This document shows positions 11,127-22,417 of a stretch of DNA of 64,000 nt, in pieces. How positions within the stretch are numbered: position 1 is the stretch's first letter; each line of letters starts with the position of its first letter. Source of the stretch: Allomyces arbusculus (Eukaryota; Blastocladiomycota; Blastocladiomycetes; Blastocladiales; Blastocladiaceae); the NCBI GenBank assembly GCA_027604705.1, contig JADHYV010000006.1, forward strand, positions 62,001 to 126,000, read 5' to 3'. The translations under genes were made by a program, and so were the position numbers. A model generated the notes under the pieces. It saw nothing but the letters and a program-made list of their open reading frames with translations. It was not told the DNA's origin and made no database searches.

Positions 11127-12849
11127 AGCAAAAAACGAGCGAGGCTTGAGATGAACGGCGGCGACAAGGAGCAGAAGAAACGCGAGCGAAAACGTACAGT
11201 ACGCCCATGCCAATCACAAGCATGATCCCCGTCGAGTACCCCGTCGACGCACCAGCCGTCAGAATCTTTGACGCGCGTACCGTGTCGAGCACGTCCTGCG
11301 GCGCGTCGGTCGTGCCCAAAAACGCCGTGAACACGGGACGGCCGACCCACTGCGTCGAGACGCCCGGCACGCCGATCAGTTCTAGCCCGTGGTCGTGGTG
11401 AGAACCAATGCGGGCTGCACGCAATCCCGTAAAGTCAGCAGACGCACCCGCCTCCACGATAATCCGACCCCCCACCCAAAACACCGGCCGCGTCGTGACG
11501 ATCCCATTCACCCACGCTTTCATCCTCGGCCGCGTCACGTCGGCCACCTCAAACGGCACTGTCAGCGGCACCGTTCCGTCCAGGCCCGCCGCCTGGTCGT
11601 AACTGACAGGCACGACCACGGCGCCCGCACGGTGCCGCGCACTGCCCACCATGTGCGGGCTCACGGCGGCCACTCGCAGCGTCATGTCGGCGCGGTCGCG
11701 CACCGCCCACGTGTCGTTGTTGCGGTACGCGTACGCGAACTGTGCTGAGTCGGTGGCCAGGTTTACGTTGGGCCGCGTGATGAATGCGCATCGCGTGCGG
11801 AAGGCGAGCGGGACGGCGCGCGCCGTCGACGCGACGCGTGGGCACGGTGGGAGTGCGGTGGCCGATGGTGGGAGGGGGGCCGAGTTGGCGGCACAGGCGA
11901 GGTCGAGACCCGCGGTCGCGTCGGACGTGACGGTGCATGAGACGGGACGCAGTTGCTCGCAGTCGCGGCCGATGCGGGTCATGGGGCAGATGCACCGGGA
12001 GGTCGCCTAGGTCGAGAGTGGGAGTCGCGGGGTGAGGTACGACAACGCGGGCGAGCACGACATGGGGACCGAGCGAGTGCTCAACATACCGAATCGATGG
12101 CTTTTGGGCAGCAGGTCGACTGGCACGCAGCGTCGCCCACGGCACACGCATCGCACGGGCTCGTGGCGACGCGCTTGAGCGTCAAGTCGCGCATCGACGC
12201 GGCCGATTCGTAGCTGCCCGCGCAATTGTACTGGATGCGGCATTCGATCAGTCGAGTACGGTCGGCACAAAACGTGAGCGCAGAGAACACACCAGCGGGC
12301 CACTGTATGACTGGTAAATGCCGACGCCGCTGCACTGCGAGCCTACCGACGACGCGAGCCGACGTGAGCGTTGTAAATAGACCGATTTTGCAGTGAAGTA
12401 CTCTCCACCGTACCCGTCCGCGGCGCAACAGCTTGAACGGACTGCTCCCCCTCCGAGACGGAGCCAGCGTCGGTGGACAAGACCGACGACAGCGTCTTGC
12501 GCTGCTCCTTGTCGAGTGCCGTCGGCTCGCCATCGCCACGCTTGCGCAATAGCGGGGCGCCTTGAATGCGTTCAACAGCAGCTTGGACGTCGTCGTCGGT
12601 CAGAATGCGATGCGTGCGCCCGGCTTGCAGAGTGCGGAGGTGGCCGAGTGCGACTTGAGTGTCGCGGCCCAGGAACGATTCAAAGATGTTGGCAAAGGCA
12701 CTTGCGGTGCGGTCCCACAGGCGGTCGGGCGTGATCAGCGCGGTCAGCGAGTGGTCGTCGTCAGCGTCGTCCTTGATCGCTGCACCACTGGCGCCCGAGC
12801 CGGTGGACGGTCGCGCAGTTGCATAACCGAGTGCGGGTGATTGCTGCAT
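11051..12849 (-). CDS. Cysteine-rich single-span membrane protein, unknown function
   Basis: A four-exon model (12402..12849, 12090..12334, 11198..12006, 11051..11117) keeps phase throughout and gives 522 residues. Introns are 67, 83 and 80 nt, and the last two have strong signals (GTATGT..CCTAG and GTACGT..TTACAG). The ~150-residue N-terminal region is polar. A cysteine-rich block follows (FCADRTRLIECRIQYNC, CDACAVGDAACQSTCCP, SRCICPM), then a ~250-residue region of probable beta-sheet character. One membrane helix (STGIMLVIGMGVLLGLGILW) and a short basic tail end the protein. No signal peptide is visible at the chosen ATG (12849); a CAG acceptor just upstream suggests a further 5' exon may be missing. 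No family was recognised. Confidence 0.6.
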
Positions 12850-13174
12850 GTTGCCGATGGAGACCTGTTGGGTTCAAATTGGATTTTTTTTTTTCGACAA
12901 GTTGGATCATCGATTGCAGACACACGCTCGCAACTCAAGGCTCGTCGAGCCAGTGCCAAAGGTGCGAACGCGCTCGAGCGAGGGATGACCGAAGATCTCG
13001 CGTCGGCCCTCGCTGTCCGCTCGGCAACGCGCCAGGTGGGAGCAGGATGGGATTGGGAGAGAATGCGGGATTTCGGAGCGTGGCCGGATCCGGGGTCACG
13101 CATCCCAGCCGGGTTCCTGCAACCATTGCGCGATTTTTTGTCGACCCCCTCGCCCACGTCGCACTCCCTCAACA

Positions 13175-13180
13175 TATAAA
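13175..13180 (+). promoter_or_regulatory. TATA-box-like element
   Basis: TATAAA in the context acaTATAAAtacccc, facing plus. Transcription would be expected to begin near 13205, so the ATG at 13187 is unlikely to be the start and the ATG at 13288 (accATGg) is the better candidate. Confidence 0.4.
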
Positions 13181-13287
13181 TACCCCATGCACCCCCGCCC
13201 CCGCCCTCCCGTCACGTCGGCCTCTTCTATTGTGTCGTTCTCCACCTTTTCCGCGACCATCCCGCTCGCTCTGCCCGCTCTTGGACC

Positions 13288-13958
13288 ATGGATCGATCCT
13301 CAAGGACAAGCTGCAAATGTCACCCCATTCATGTTCAACCGTCACCATGAACCAGCTGGGCCAATGCAGGCCTGTCTAACGACGAAGCAGCAAGATATTT
13401 CGCGCCTTCGAGCGCAAATCGCTCTCCAACTGCAAATCTCTGCGCCGCGACGCTCGTTGCCTTCGCCCATCCGCGACCGTTGGGTGTCCTCGACTGCTCT
13501 GCGCTTGCTCGACGCTGCACTGGGTTTAACTTGTTCGCTGTCATGGATTGAACGCGAGATTGGTCTTGCTTGCCCGTGTCTTTGTGTCGTTGAGCGCCAC
13601 CACCTGTCAGCTGCACTGTCCATCGCGTGTTCGCACAGACGACGAACTCGCTCGTTTACGTTCACTGCTTCCACTCGCTCTCGCCCCTGCCTGGTTGCTC
13701 CGTCGTGCACCTCTTCCTTTCACGCTCGACCTTGCTCGCCAATGGCTCCCTCTCCACGTCTTGTCGACTTGCATGCAGGCCTGCACGACCGACCGCGCAC
13801 CGTCTCCGGTCATCAGCTCGGATCTACCCGGCCCGAGCGCTCCGACCATTCCGACCGCGGCAGCACGAAAGAGGACCTTGCCGGCCCTGCGTGCGCAACT
13901 GCATGCACGCAGCGGCGCCATTTCGTTGATTTCGAGGCGATTTAGGCGCAATTCGTGA
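13288..13958 (+). CDS. Unresolved gene, exon structure uncertain
   Basis: Two overlapping plus-strand frames look partly coding: one from 13187 to 13945 (with ISRLRAQIALQL) and one ending at 13958 (ELARLRSLLPLALAP .. ALRAQLHARSG). They are in different frames, so a spliced gene is likely, but I could not find a join that is clearly right. A TATA-like element at 13175 supports transcription on this strand. No family was recognised. It sits between the cysteine-rich membrane gene and the Bim1-like gene. Confidence 0.25.
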
Positions 13959-14140
13959 AATTGGAGGTGGTCACGTTTGGGGAGTGCTCGGTTCAGCAAC
14001 GCACGTGATACGAGGCCAACATTGATCCCTTGCCGCTCGAAATGAGCTTTGTGCCGCAAAATCGCGGCATCTCGCTCCTCCTCTCCTCTCTCGTTTTCTC
14101 CCCGCACTCGAGCCAGCTCGCCACCCCCACGCCCGCCAAC

Positions 14141-14749
14141 ATGCCGCTCTCGTCGCCAGCCTGCCTCGTGCTTGTGCTCGTTCTCGCCCTCGCGGCCGCG
14201 CACACCGTGCACGCGCACTATGTCCTGACGGCGCCGCCGACGCGGCTCCTCGACGAGTCGCTCATGGTGCAGCCGCCATGCGGCGGCGCTAACGACGTCA
14301 AGCAGCCGCGCACGCCGTGGGTCCCTGGCACCGACTTGACCATCAACGCCTTCCACACGAACGCGGCCTTCTCCGTCTACCTGTCGCTCAGCGACAAGCC
14401 CGCCGCCGTCAAGGACTTTGTCAAGATTCTCGACACGAACGTGGCCAAGCTCGGGAACCAGACGGTGGCCGCGCCGCTCGACAAGTTGGATGCGGGCGCG
14501 CTGGCCTCGCTCGGGCTCAAGTCGTCGAGCGATTTGATTGGCAAGTCGGGCACGATCATGACGACCTACGATGCCGGCGACGGCGTTCTCTACCAGTGCG
14601 GCGACGTGACGTTTGTGCAGCCCGGTGCGGCCTCGGGTGGGAGCGACAAGACCAAGTCGGCCGCGGCGCCGGGAGCAGGGCGGTCCGCGGTGGCAGCGGT
14701 CGCGGCCGGTGCCGTGGTCGTGAGCGTCGTGAGCGCCTTGGTTCTGTAA
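14141..14749 (+). CDS. Bim1/X325-like secreted copper-binding protein, probably GPI-anchored
   Basis: A single exon encodes 202 residues. A signal peptide (LVLVLVLALAAAHTVHA) is followed directly by HYVLTAPPTR, so cleavage would leave histidine as the mature N-terminus. This is the hallmark of copper-binding LPMO-like X325 proteins, including fungal Bim1. The next landmark, VQPPCGGAND, also fits the family's conserved PCGG. The C-terminus has a small-residue spacer then a hydrophobic tail (VAAVAAGAVVVSVVSALVL) typical of GPI addition. In Cryptococcus, Bim1 acts at the cell surface to supply copper to the Ctr1 importer. A Ctr-type transporter lies 495 bp downstream on the same strand. I chose the ATG at 14141, not 14030, because it begins the signal peptide. 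Confidence 0.82.
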   Translation: MPLSSPACLVLVLVLALAAAHTVHAHYVLTAPPTRLLDESLMVQPPCGGANDVKQPRTPWVPGTDLTINAFHTNAAFSVYLSLSDKPAAVKDFVKILDTNVAKLGNQTVAAPLDKLDAGALASLGLKSSSDLIGKSGTIMTTYDAGDGVLYQCGDVTFVQPGAASGGSDKTKSAAAPGAGRSAVAAVAAGAVVVSVVSALVL

Positions 14750-15244
14750 ATATATCATCAATCCATTTCCTCTTGGCCCTCGCCATCTGCGGACGCGATC
14801 CAGCACCGACCAGCTGCCCCCAGGGCAGTCAGGCCAAGCCAGGGGCAACCAAATGCGCGGAGGCGGTTGATTTGATTGTTGTCCCCCAAACTCGAATTCG
14901 TCCCAAGCCGACCATTCGCGATCGCAGTGGGCGCGGCCATGCCGACGGAGCGGCTGCTTGTTGGCGCCACCAGCTGCAAAGCGACGCGATGAGCACGGCG
15001 ACCACCGCGTGCTGCCGGAGAGTGGAAGCGTCCGCGCGTCAAACAACGAACCCGACTGCGGCGCGAGGCCGGAGTGGTTGTTGTGAAGGATGATGATGGA
15101 CCGGCCTGCTGCTTCTCCTCTCCACCTTCAAATTCTCTCGCGCCCCGCGCGCACCGGGCGCCCCTTGCTGCTGCAGCTTTGCCCAGTCAACACGACGAGC
15201 AACTCGACCTCGACGCGACTTGCTTCCAGCTCTAGTTTGCGACC
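14750..15244. promoter_or_regulatory. Intergenic region upstream of the Ctr transporter
   Basis: 495 bp between two same-strand copper genes. I looked for copper-response motifs (Mac1/Cuf1-like) by eye and found none I would defend. Confidence 0.35.
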
Positions 15245-16589
15245 ATGTCCACCACCAACCACTCGAGTCCACCACCCGGCCGCACACTGCTCCTGTTCCG
15301 TGCTGCGGTCGCAATTCTCGCAATTGTCGCCGTCCTGGCTTCAGCGCCCGTCCACGCACGGCCGCAATCTGCCTCCCCAAGCACCGCCACGGCGCCATCA
15401 CGCGATGTTTTGACCAGTTTCTGCTTGGCCACGACGTCGACGCCGCTCGGCGCGTGCTCGCTTCTCGCGCAGTGTGGCAGCAGCACGACCAAGCCGTACT
15501 GCTCGACCTTGAGTCTGCTCGATGCGTTGTGCAACTACGATAACCCAACGACCGACGTGTGCACGCAATACCAAGCGTATTGCACGGCCAAGCCGAGCGA
15601 CTGCCGCGCCGACGGCAACACGGCGTGGCCAGCGTGGACCAATTCGACGGTCTACCAGAACCAGATTTACCGCATGTGCAAGGTGCACAACATGGTGCGT
15701 TTTCCGTTGGTCAGTGGTCGGTGTGGTGGTGGTGGTGATCAGCAGCGACAGCGGAGCTGACCGACAGCTTTCTTGATCACGAACCAACCAGGAGGGCTGC
15801 GATAAGTGCACGAACCCGGCCTCGTCGCTCTCCGTCCCTCTCGCGCAACTCGCATCTTGCGACAGTTTCGCCGTCTACGTGGCCATGTGCAAGGCCATGC
15901 CGGACATGACCATGTGCAACGTGCCCTGGAAGAGAATGTGCCAGGCGAACCCGACCGCGACCAAGGACAACTTCCCGCAAATCTGTCCCGCGTCGGCATT
16001 CGACGGGTCGGCCGTGCCGACCACGAGCCCGTCGACCCCGTCCACCAGCTCGTCGTCGCCGTCCACGTCGCTCGACGAGGGCGGCGACCTCGACATCCCG
16101 CCGATGCGTATGTACTTCCACCAGGACACGCACGACCTGCTGCTGTTCCGGTCGTGGGTCACGCGCACCGCCGGGTCCTACGCGGCGGCTTCTGTCGGCG
16201 TGTTTCTTGTTACGGTCGCGTACTACGCGCTCCAGGCTGTCGTCCGTGGGGTCGTAACCCCGCGGCTTTCGGCGTCGCTTGCTGCGGCCACGCCCGGAAT
16301 CAAGCGCGAGTTGCTGGTCGCAGCCCGTGCGCTTGTGGCCACGACTGAGATTGCGTTTTCGTTCTTGTTGATGCTCGTCGTCATGACGTTCAATTGGGGA
16401 TGGTGCGCAATGGTCCTGCTCGGCGCGTTTGTTGGCAACTACGCGTTCAATCGCGGTAGTGGCCGGAAAGCCGCATTGCAGGCGATGATGGGCGCGGATG
16501 GGGCCGCGAGCGATGCTCCGTTAAATGGCGCGGGCCAAGCGGCTTTGGCGCCGGCTAAGGAGCCGTTTGCGCAACCGTTGTGCTGCTAG
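15245..16589 (+). CDS. Ctr-family high-affinity copper transporter with cysteine-rich ectodomain
   Basis: Two exons (15245..15694, 15792..16589; 97-nt intron with GCTGAC branch) give 415 residues. An N-terminal hydrophobic signal (FRAAVAILAIVAVLASAP) precedes an ectodomain with 16 cysteines and the methionine cluster MCKAMPDMTMCNVPWKRMC. A Ser/Thr/Pro linker leads to the Ctr core: MRMYFHQDTHDLLLF before helix 1, the MxxxM pore motif MLVVM in helix 2 (~residues 334-354), and the GxxxG-type GAFVG in helix 3. The C-terminus ends in the dicysteine LCC, a known copper-handling end in this family. Ctr proteins form trimers that import Cu(I) across the plasma membrane. The long cysteine-rich extracellular part is unlike the short Met-rich ends of yeast and animal Ctr1. 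Confidence 0.93.
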
Positions 16590-17348
16590 TGGGTGGGTAC
16601 TAATGGGTAAGTGAATACAAGCTTGCCGCTGATCAATGCGATTGACGTGCTGCAAGGGTTTGCGACTGAGAATGAATACCAGCACATAACACATGCCGTC
16701 ACTGGCAGAGAACGCCAGCCTCCCTGGCCTCCCCGAGCGGCCGATGATGCAGGTCACGGGCAAAAAGAGCCATGATGGGAGGTCCTTCGCGGGATTATGA
16801 TAGAGGACTGGTTGATTCGGCAAAAAAACAAAACACACAAAAGGTCTGGGTCATCGTAAACCTGGACGAGCCAGGATTCGCACAAGAGGAGAAATGTTCG
16901 AGGACGCTGGGATTCGAACCCACTAGAGCCCCACTTCCGCAAGGTCATGCACGCTCACCTGCAACCAGGTGGCGGCGCCAGGGCACACAAACGAGGGGAG
17001 AAAGATCAAAGAGGGGCGAAATGTCGACAGTAGCAAAAGGGCACAAGGGGCGCATCTAGACAATGCCACCATGAATCGTGCCACTTAGCACCCTCAGTGT
17101 GTCAGGCGCAGTGCGTTCTGGAACAATGACAGCTGGCACGATGGCTGACGCTTGGTGGTCAGTCGAGCGGCATAATGACACCAAGGAGGGAAGGCCCACA
17201 TCGCAACGTTCGCGGCGGTCGGGAGGTGGAGTATGAAGGCAGTATGGACGCTTCGTTCCGGCGTACTTCCATTTGCTCAACGTCCTTCATCCTCCGAAAC
17301 AAATCGGCCCACTTCAGCAGGAATCAAATGAATTCAATACGGTGCTCC
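16590..17348. other. Intergenic region with an orphan tRNA-like B-box
   Basis: About 760 bp with no supported gene. At 16908..16922 the plus strand reads tgggattcgaaccca, the reverse complement of a perfect tRNA T-arm/B-box. A weaker T-arm-like string (ccaggattcgcac) lies at 16871. No matching acceptor stem or anticodon arm was found. Confidence 0.4.
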
Positions 17349-20300
17349 TTAATCGCTGTCCTCATCCATGGACTCGTCCTCTTCTGCTTCCGAGTCGGAC
17401 ACGTGTGCAGCTCGCCTCCGTCGGGTCGCGGCGGTTCTGGTCGTCCGCGCTGCAGCCCGGCCACGGCCTTTTGCCGCTTTGCCTGCTCCCCGACCGCCGC
17501 GGGCCCGTCCTGCAGCTGTTCGCGCTGCCACTGGTGGGGCAGGGGGTGCATCGGCTTCAATATTCGCATTGTCGGGTGATGCCGAGGTCGTGCCCGCCTA
17601 GATACGAACGAACTGAACGTCAGCCACCCACCGCGTAACTGAAAATCTTGAAACGTACTGCAATGAACCCGTTCCGTGCCTGGCCAATCTTCTCCGTGAG
17701 CTCCTGCAACACGGCATTTGCCGACGCACCCGCCGCGGGCTTCCCGACCCCACCGGCATTCGCCTTGCCAATCTTGGCGACGATATCCATGAGGAACTTG
17801 TAGACGCCGTCCTCGTGCAGCTTGTTGGCGTAGCACGCAAAGTGCTCGAGCAACTTGCGTGCCTTGGCCTCGGGGTTGGCATCGACGGGCAGCAATGATA
17901 ATGCGTACATGATGGCGCGCCATTGCCGCGGCGACTCGGACTCCTTGAGCCGCTGGCACAACTTGTCCATCAAGTTCTCCGTCTGCTTTTCCTTGGTGAT
18001 GAACCCAAGCAAAAACTTGAGCACACGCATCACGGCCTGCTCGTCGACCGCCGCGGGGCGGCCAAATGCGCTGTCGCCCTCGGCGACGTTGCCGTCCGCA
18101 TCGGCGGGAACGGTAGCGGCAGGTGCGGTGCCAGGGGCATCGCCGTTCGTCGATTCGGACCCGATAATGAACAAGTGCGAGAGCACGTCGCTCAAATTGT
18201 TGTAGAGCGCCTGCTCCTTGGCCGCGAGTTCCGACAAGAACAATCTCGTGAGCCCCGCAATCCGGTCGTCCGGGTCCTCGAGACACATGGCGAGCGCTGA
18301 CAACTGGCCCTTGACCTTGACCATGCCGTTCAAAATCAAGTGCAGCAACACCATGAGGGCGTTCTTCTTGACGGCTCCGGCCTCGGCCGACCGCAGCGCG
18401 TCGTAGAGCACACTCACGTCCTCGTCAATGACCGTATTCCAGCAGACGATGAGGTCACCAAACGCGACCATCAGGTTCGACTTGAGCCCGCTCGGCGCGA
18501 CGTGCAGCGCCTGCTTCAAAACAGGCAAATTCTCCTCGCAAAATTGCGCTGACAGACACATGAACTGCGCGAGACACGTCGCCGCAAACACGCGCAACTG
18601 CGGCGGCGTGTTGCGGTCCTGCGTGACGTGTCGTACGAGGGGGCCGTAGGCCGCCAACAGACTTGACGCGCCCTGCAACAACTCGAGTTCCCGGATCGCC
18701 GCGAGATTATCGGTAAACACGTCCTCGGCCGACCCCACGACCTGCTCGAGATCATTATCCGTCTCGGCGCCGGCATCCGTGTCGTCGCCCGTCACATTCC
18801 CGCCAACCGACCGCCGGCGCGCGTGCCGCCCGCGCTGCGGCGTCGACTTGCGGCTCGCAGACTTGCGCGCGCGTGCCTTGGGCGCGGCCGCCGGCTCGGC
18901 CGCCTTCTTGCGCTTGTAGTCGAGCTCAATCGTTTCGAGGTAGACGAGCTGCTGGATCGCCGTGTGCCCGAGCACGAAAAACAGCCGGCACAGATGATCG
19001 AGCGAGGCACGCGCGGTCGGCGCGTAGAGCACCTGTGAGAGCGTCTTGATGACTTGGTTGAGCACGGCCATCGGCTGCTGGCAGATCGTGTAGATGGTCT
19101 TGATTACCTGCTGCGCCGTGCCGTACCACGCCGCCGACGCGCTGCCCCGCGGCGCGGGGGCCTCGAGCAAGACGGCCTGCATCACGTCAAATAACTCGTG
19201 GTCCATGGGCAGCCGGCACTGCAGAGATTGCAGGACCTGGCAGCACGACCGCGCGAAAATCAAGTCGCGGTTCGCGCGGAGGCCGCGCAGGACGAGCATC
19301 AGCTGATCTGCGCCGAGCAGCGCCGGTTCCGCGTGACACAGCCACGACAGGACGAGCGTAGCCCCACGTCGTTGCTTGAGAGGGACGGGAACCTTGGTTG
19401 CCGAGAAAATCGTCCACATGTGCGTCACGACGCGGTCGTCAATGAGCCGTTCCTGCCGGCACATGCCAACAATCTTATCGAGGCACGTCAAGTCGGCGAG
19501 CGTCTTGTCGTAAGTGAGCGTGATCAGGTTGCGCACGACCAGGTTCACGTCCGGCTGTCTCAACCCGGCGGGCGAGGTCTGCTTGGCGGTCGCCGCCGAC
19601 GACAGGTACACAGCGTCAAAGCACGCAATCAAGTGCGCGTGAATATCCTTCAGGTGCTCCGAGTTGCGCACGTTGAAGACCAAGTGCCACATTTTGCTTA
19701 ATCCGACTGCGGCACCCGGCAACTTGAGCGCGTGCGCCTCGACAAAGAAGTCCATCGTGTCGATCACCTCGGCCTTGTTCTTGGATGCGAGCAGCTGCGC
19801 GAGGTACGGGATCGCCTGGTGCTCGAGCTGGTCGAGGAACTGCACCAGGTGCGTAAAGTACTTGTGCTGCGCCTCGAGCAGACTGAGTTGGCCCGCGTCC
19901 ACCTCGTCTGCGTGCTCGGCGTCGTCGAGAAACACTTTCAGTTGGTCCCGGATATCGGCGGCCTTGGCCTCTATCGGCGCGCGCGCCAGAGTCTCGCCGT
20001 GCAGCGTGAACGGGTGCCGGTGCAAGAACTGGGTCACGGTCTTGATCGCTGACGCGCGCACGGGCTGGTTTTTGTCCTGGATCCGTGACACGGCGAGCCG
20101 CAGCAAATCGAACCACGGGTCCGGGAACTTGGCGTAAAAGTACTTGTACCCGAGCAAGTCGCTCGTGATCTGCAACGCCTTTTTGCGCGTCTGCGCTGTC
20201 ACGTCACGGTACCGCTCCTTAATCACCTCGATCAGCGAGGCTACGTGGTCCGTCTCGTCGGTTTGGAAGAGGTGCTGGATGGCCGCAGCGACACATTGCA

Positions 20301-21525
20301 ATATCGCCGACCGCAACGGGTACTCGGGCGAGTCAAGCTGCGCCTTGAGGTAGACGAGATTGCGCAAGATCGATCTTGGGCACTTGTCGGAGAGCGCCGT
20401 CAAGAACGTCGCAATCGACTTGGCGTGGCTCGAGTCCGTGTACTCGGTCTGGCCAATCGTCTTGAGCAAGTCGGCGGTCAGCTTGGTCATGTCGCAGTCC
20501 GACTCGAGGTACTGCAAGAACTCGGCCATGGGCTCGGCGAGAAACTCGAAGAACTTGAGGTTCTGCTCGATCGTGACCTGCGCAGCTACGTTTGGGTGGC
20601 ATTCCTTAGACTCCAAGGCACACAAGCCGACATCAATGCTTGTGAAACGAACCGTGGCCGTGCTTAATAATGCACGTCGCGTAGGCCTCGAACATGAGCT
20701 TCTTCAACGGCGCGCACTTCAAACTCGTGCGGTCCTTGTTCTGCCACAGCTCATTGAGCGACTTGGTCACGGTCCCGACCGCTTCCTCGCGCTCCGCGTC
20801 CGTCAAGAACCGGGCAAGCGGCAACTCGAGCACGTTGAGAATCGCTCGCAGCGTGCGAATCTTGAGCGATTCCCACTCCCAGTCCTGCTCGGCAATTACA
20901 TTGCCCTTGGCCTTTTTGCGCGCGGGCGCCGCGGGTGCCTTCTTGGCGCGACCAGTAGCACCGGTACCTGCCGTGGCCACGGTCGCGAGCGACTGCGCGT
21001 GAATCGACCGGTGTTCGGCGGTCACGATGAGCGTTTGCATGAGCGCGAGCCACCGCAGCAAGGCGCGCTTCGGCGTTTCCATGTCGGTCTGCGAAAGCGG
21101 CACGTCGCCTTCACCAATGTGCACGTCCCAGGCGTCGGCCATAGCCTGCAGGCCCGAGAGAACCATGTCAAAGAGCCGGTTGACAATGCCGAGCGGAATG
21201 GTGCCGACAGCACTAAATTGGGGCAACGACGACGTCAGAACTGGGGCCAAGGACGACCATTCCTTTGGTCAAGTGTGGCGGTACCGAATGACGCCGTGCA
21301 ATTCGGCAAAAAGATCGTCGCGGAGAATCGCAAACGCATCGCCCGACAGCGTGTCCGTGTACTCTGCGCCGTGAACATCCGCGTGGATTGGTGAACTGTG
21401 CGTCCAATTTCGAGTGACTCGATCACTGCAAACGGTTGTCCACAGCGGTGGAGAGCGTTTTGCACAATACCATCGACCCAGCGCGACAGCGCCGGGAGGT
21501 TCGAAAGATCAACATCGACATCCAT
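17349..21525 (-). CDS. Condensin complex subunit 1 (CAP-D2 / Cnd1 / Ycs4)
   Basis: Five exons (21471..21525, 21285..21363, 20653..21212, 17659..20585, 17349..17597) close in phase to 1289 residues, the usual CAP-D2 size. It is a HEAT-repeat protein. Recognisable family stretches include AQVTIEQNLKFFEFLAEPMA, RYRDVTAQTRKKALQI, and the C-terminal condensin domain around LRVFAATCLAQFMCLSAQFC and VRNLITLTYDK. A disordered basic segment (AAAPKARARKSASRKSTP) lies mid-protein. The last exon encodes a basic then acidic tail (RRRRAAHVSDSEAEEDESM) that could contact DNA or carry CDK sites. Condensin compacts mitotic chromosomes. The last four joins are good; the first (21471|21363, 107-nt intron, GTATTG donor) is the least certain. 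Confidence 0.9.
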
Positions 21526-22034
21526 GGTGGTGGCCGCGTTCAGGGGGTGGACTGAGGCAATGGCCGCGCGAATCACAGGCCCAACCAGCCGAATCACTTG
21601 TTATGGAGCGCGCGCGTAGAGGGCAGCTAGTCACGTCTTCCTGGGTTGAGCTCGTCGTGCAGTTTGCCGTGGTCGATGGCGCTCCACACAGCGATTTGCG
21701 ACGTCGAAGTGGTCGACTGCGACGGTGGGGGGGTTCGGCACAGATCACGTTCTGAGACTAGATGTGGCAGGTTGCGGTAAAGCTTTACGAAATGGAGCCA
21801 TCCCATCGCCTCTTTTCTTTCGACGCTTTCTCCAGCATTTTTTTCGACCTCTTGTTGTTGGGGCCGGCCGAGCTGGTCGCCTGTTTTGACATCTTTCGCC
21901 AACAGAAAAACGAGCCGCGTGTTGTTGCGCGCCGCTGCTCGTTTTGCTGCAGGCTGCCGTATCTTTGCACACGCGACCGCGATGGCGACAGCTGGCCGCA
22001 ACCGTCTTGTAATCTGCCAAGGCCGCCGCCCACC
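21526..22034. promoter_or_regulatory. Divergent upstream region of the condensin gene
   Basis: 509 bp between the condensin start and the next plus-strand frame. No clear element was seen. Confidence 0.35.
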
Positions 22035-22265
22035 ATGTTCTTCTCCCGTTCCCAGCCGCCCGAAAAATACTTTGCCCAGCGCCCGCCGCCAGACTGGACG
22101 GTTTGCCCTGCTCAGCTCGCACCAGCGGCTTGGACCAACCCGCTCGATCCGGCATCTTTTGCAAAACTACAGTCTGCAGCGAGCCAAGCAGCGGCCCCTG
22201 CGCTCCATCGGCCGTTGAACCCGTTTGATATCTCGGCAGGGCCAGCACGAACGACAACGACGTGA
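22035..22265 (+). CDS. Small ORF, hypothetical
   Basis: 76 residues, single exon, starting with MFFSRSQPPEKYFAQRPPPDW. The start lies in a good context (caccATGt), and the frame ends about 150 bp before the carrier gene start. It contains no recognisable domain. It may instead be an upstream ORF in the leader of the neighbouring transcript. Confidence 0.3.
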   Translation: MFFSRSQPPEKYFAQRPPPDWTVCPAQLAPAAWTNPLDPASFAKLQSAASQAAAPALHRPLNPFDISAGPARTTTT

Positions 22266-22417
22266 GAGCGTGTCAACGTCCAGCTCGAACCTTTGTGCGC
22301 CTGACTGAAAGTGGCGCCTCCTTTCACATCCTCGCCCAACTTGGCGCCGCCACCTCGTTGACGAACCGATCCGGCTCCGAACCATTTTCGTGAACCATTT
22401 CCGTGCTCCTTGGATCA

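Noticed and set aside
13187-13945. 252-codon frame taken as a complete gene
   Set aside because: Its ATG lies only a few bases after the TATA box, upstream of the expected transcription start, and another frame downstream looks more coding.
13607-15046. 479-codon minus-strand frame
   Set aside because: It lies antisense to the Bim1-like coding exon, whose signal peptide and motifs are unmistakable.
16880-16985. Complete minus-strand tRNA
   Set aside because: The T-arm is followed by CGTCCTC, but no complementary GAGGACG acceptor strand occurs within a plausible distance, and no anticodon arm folds.
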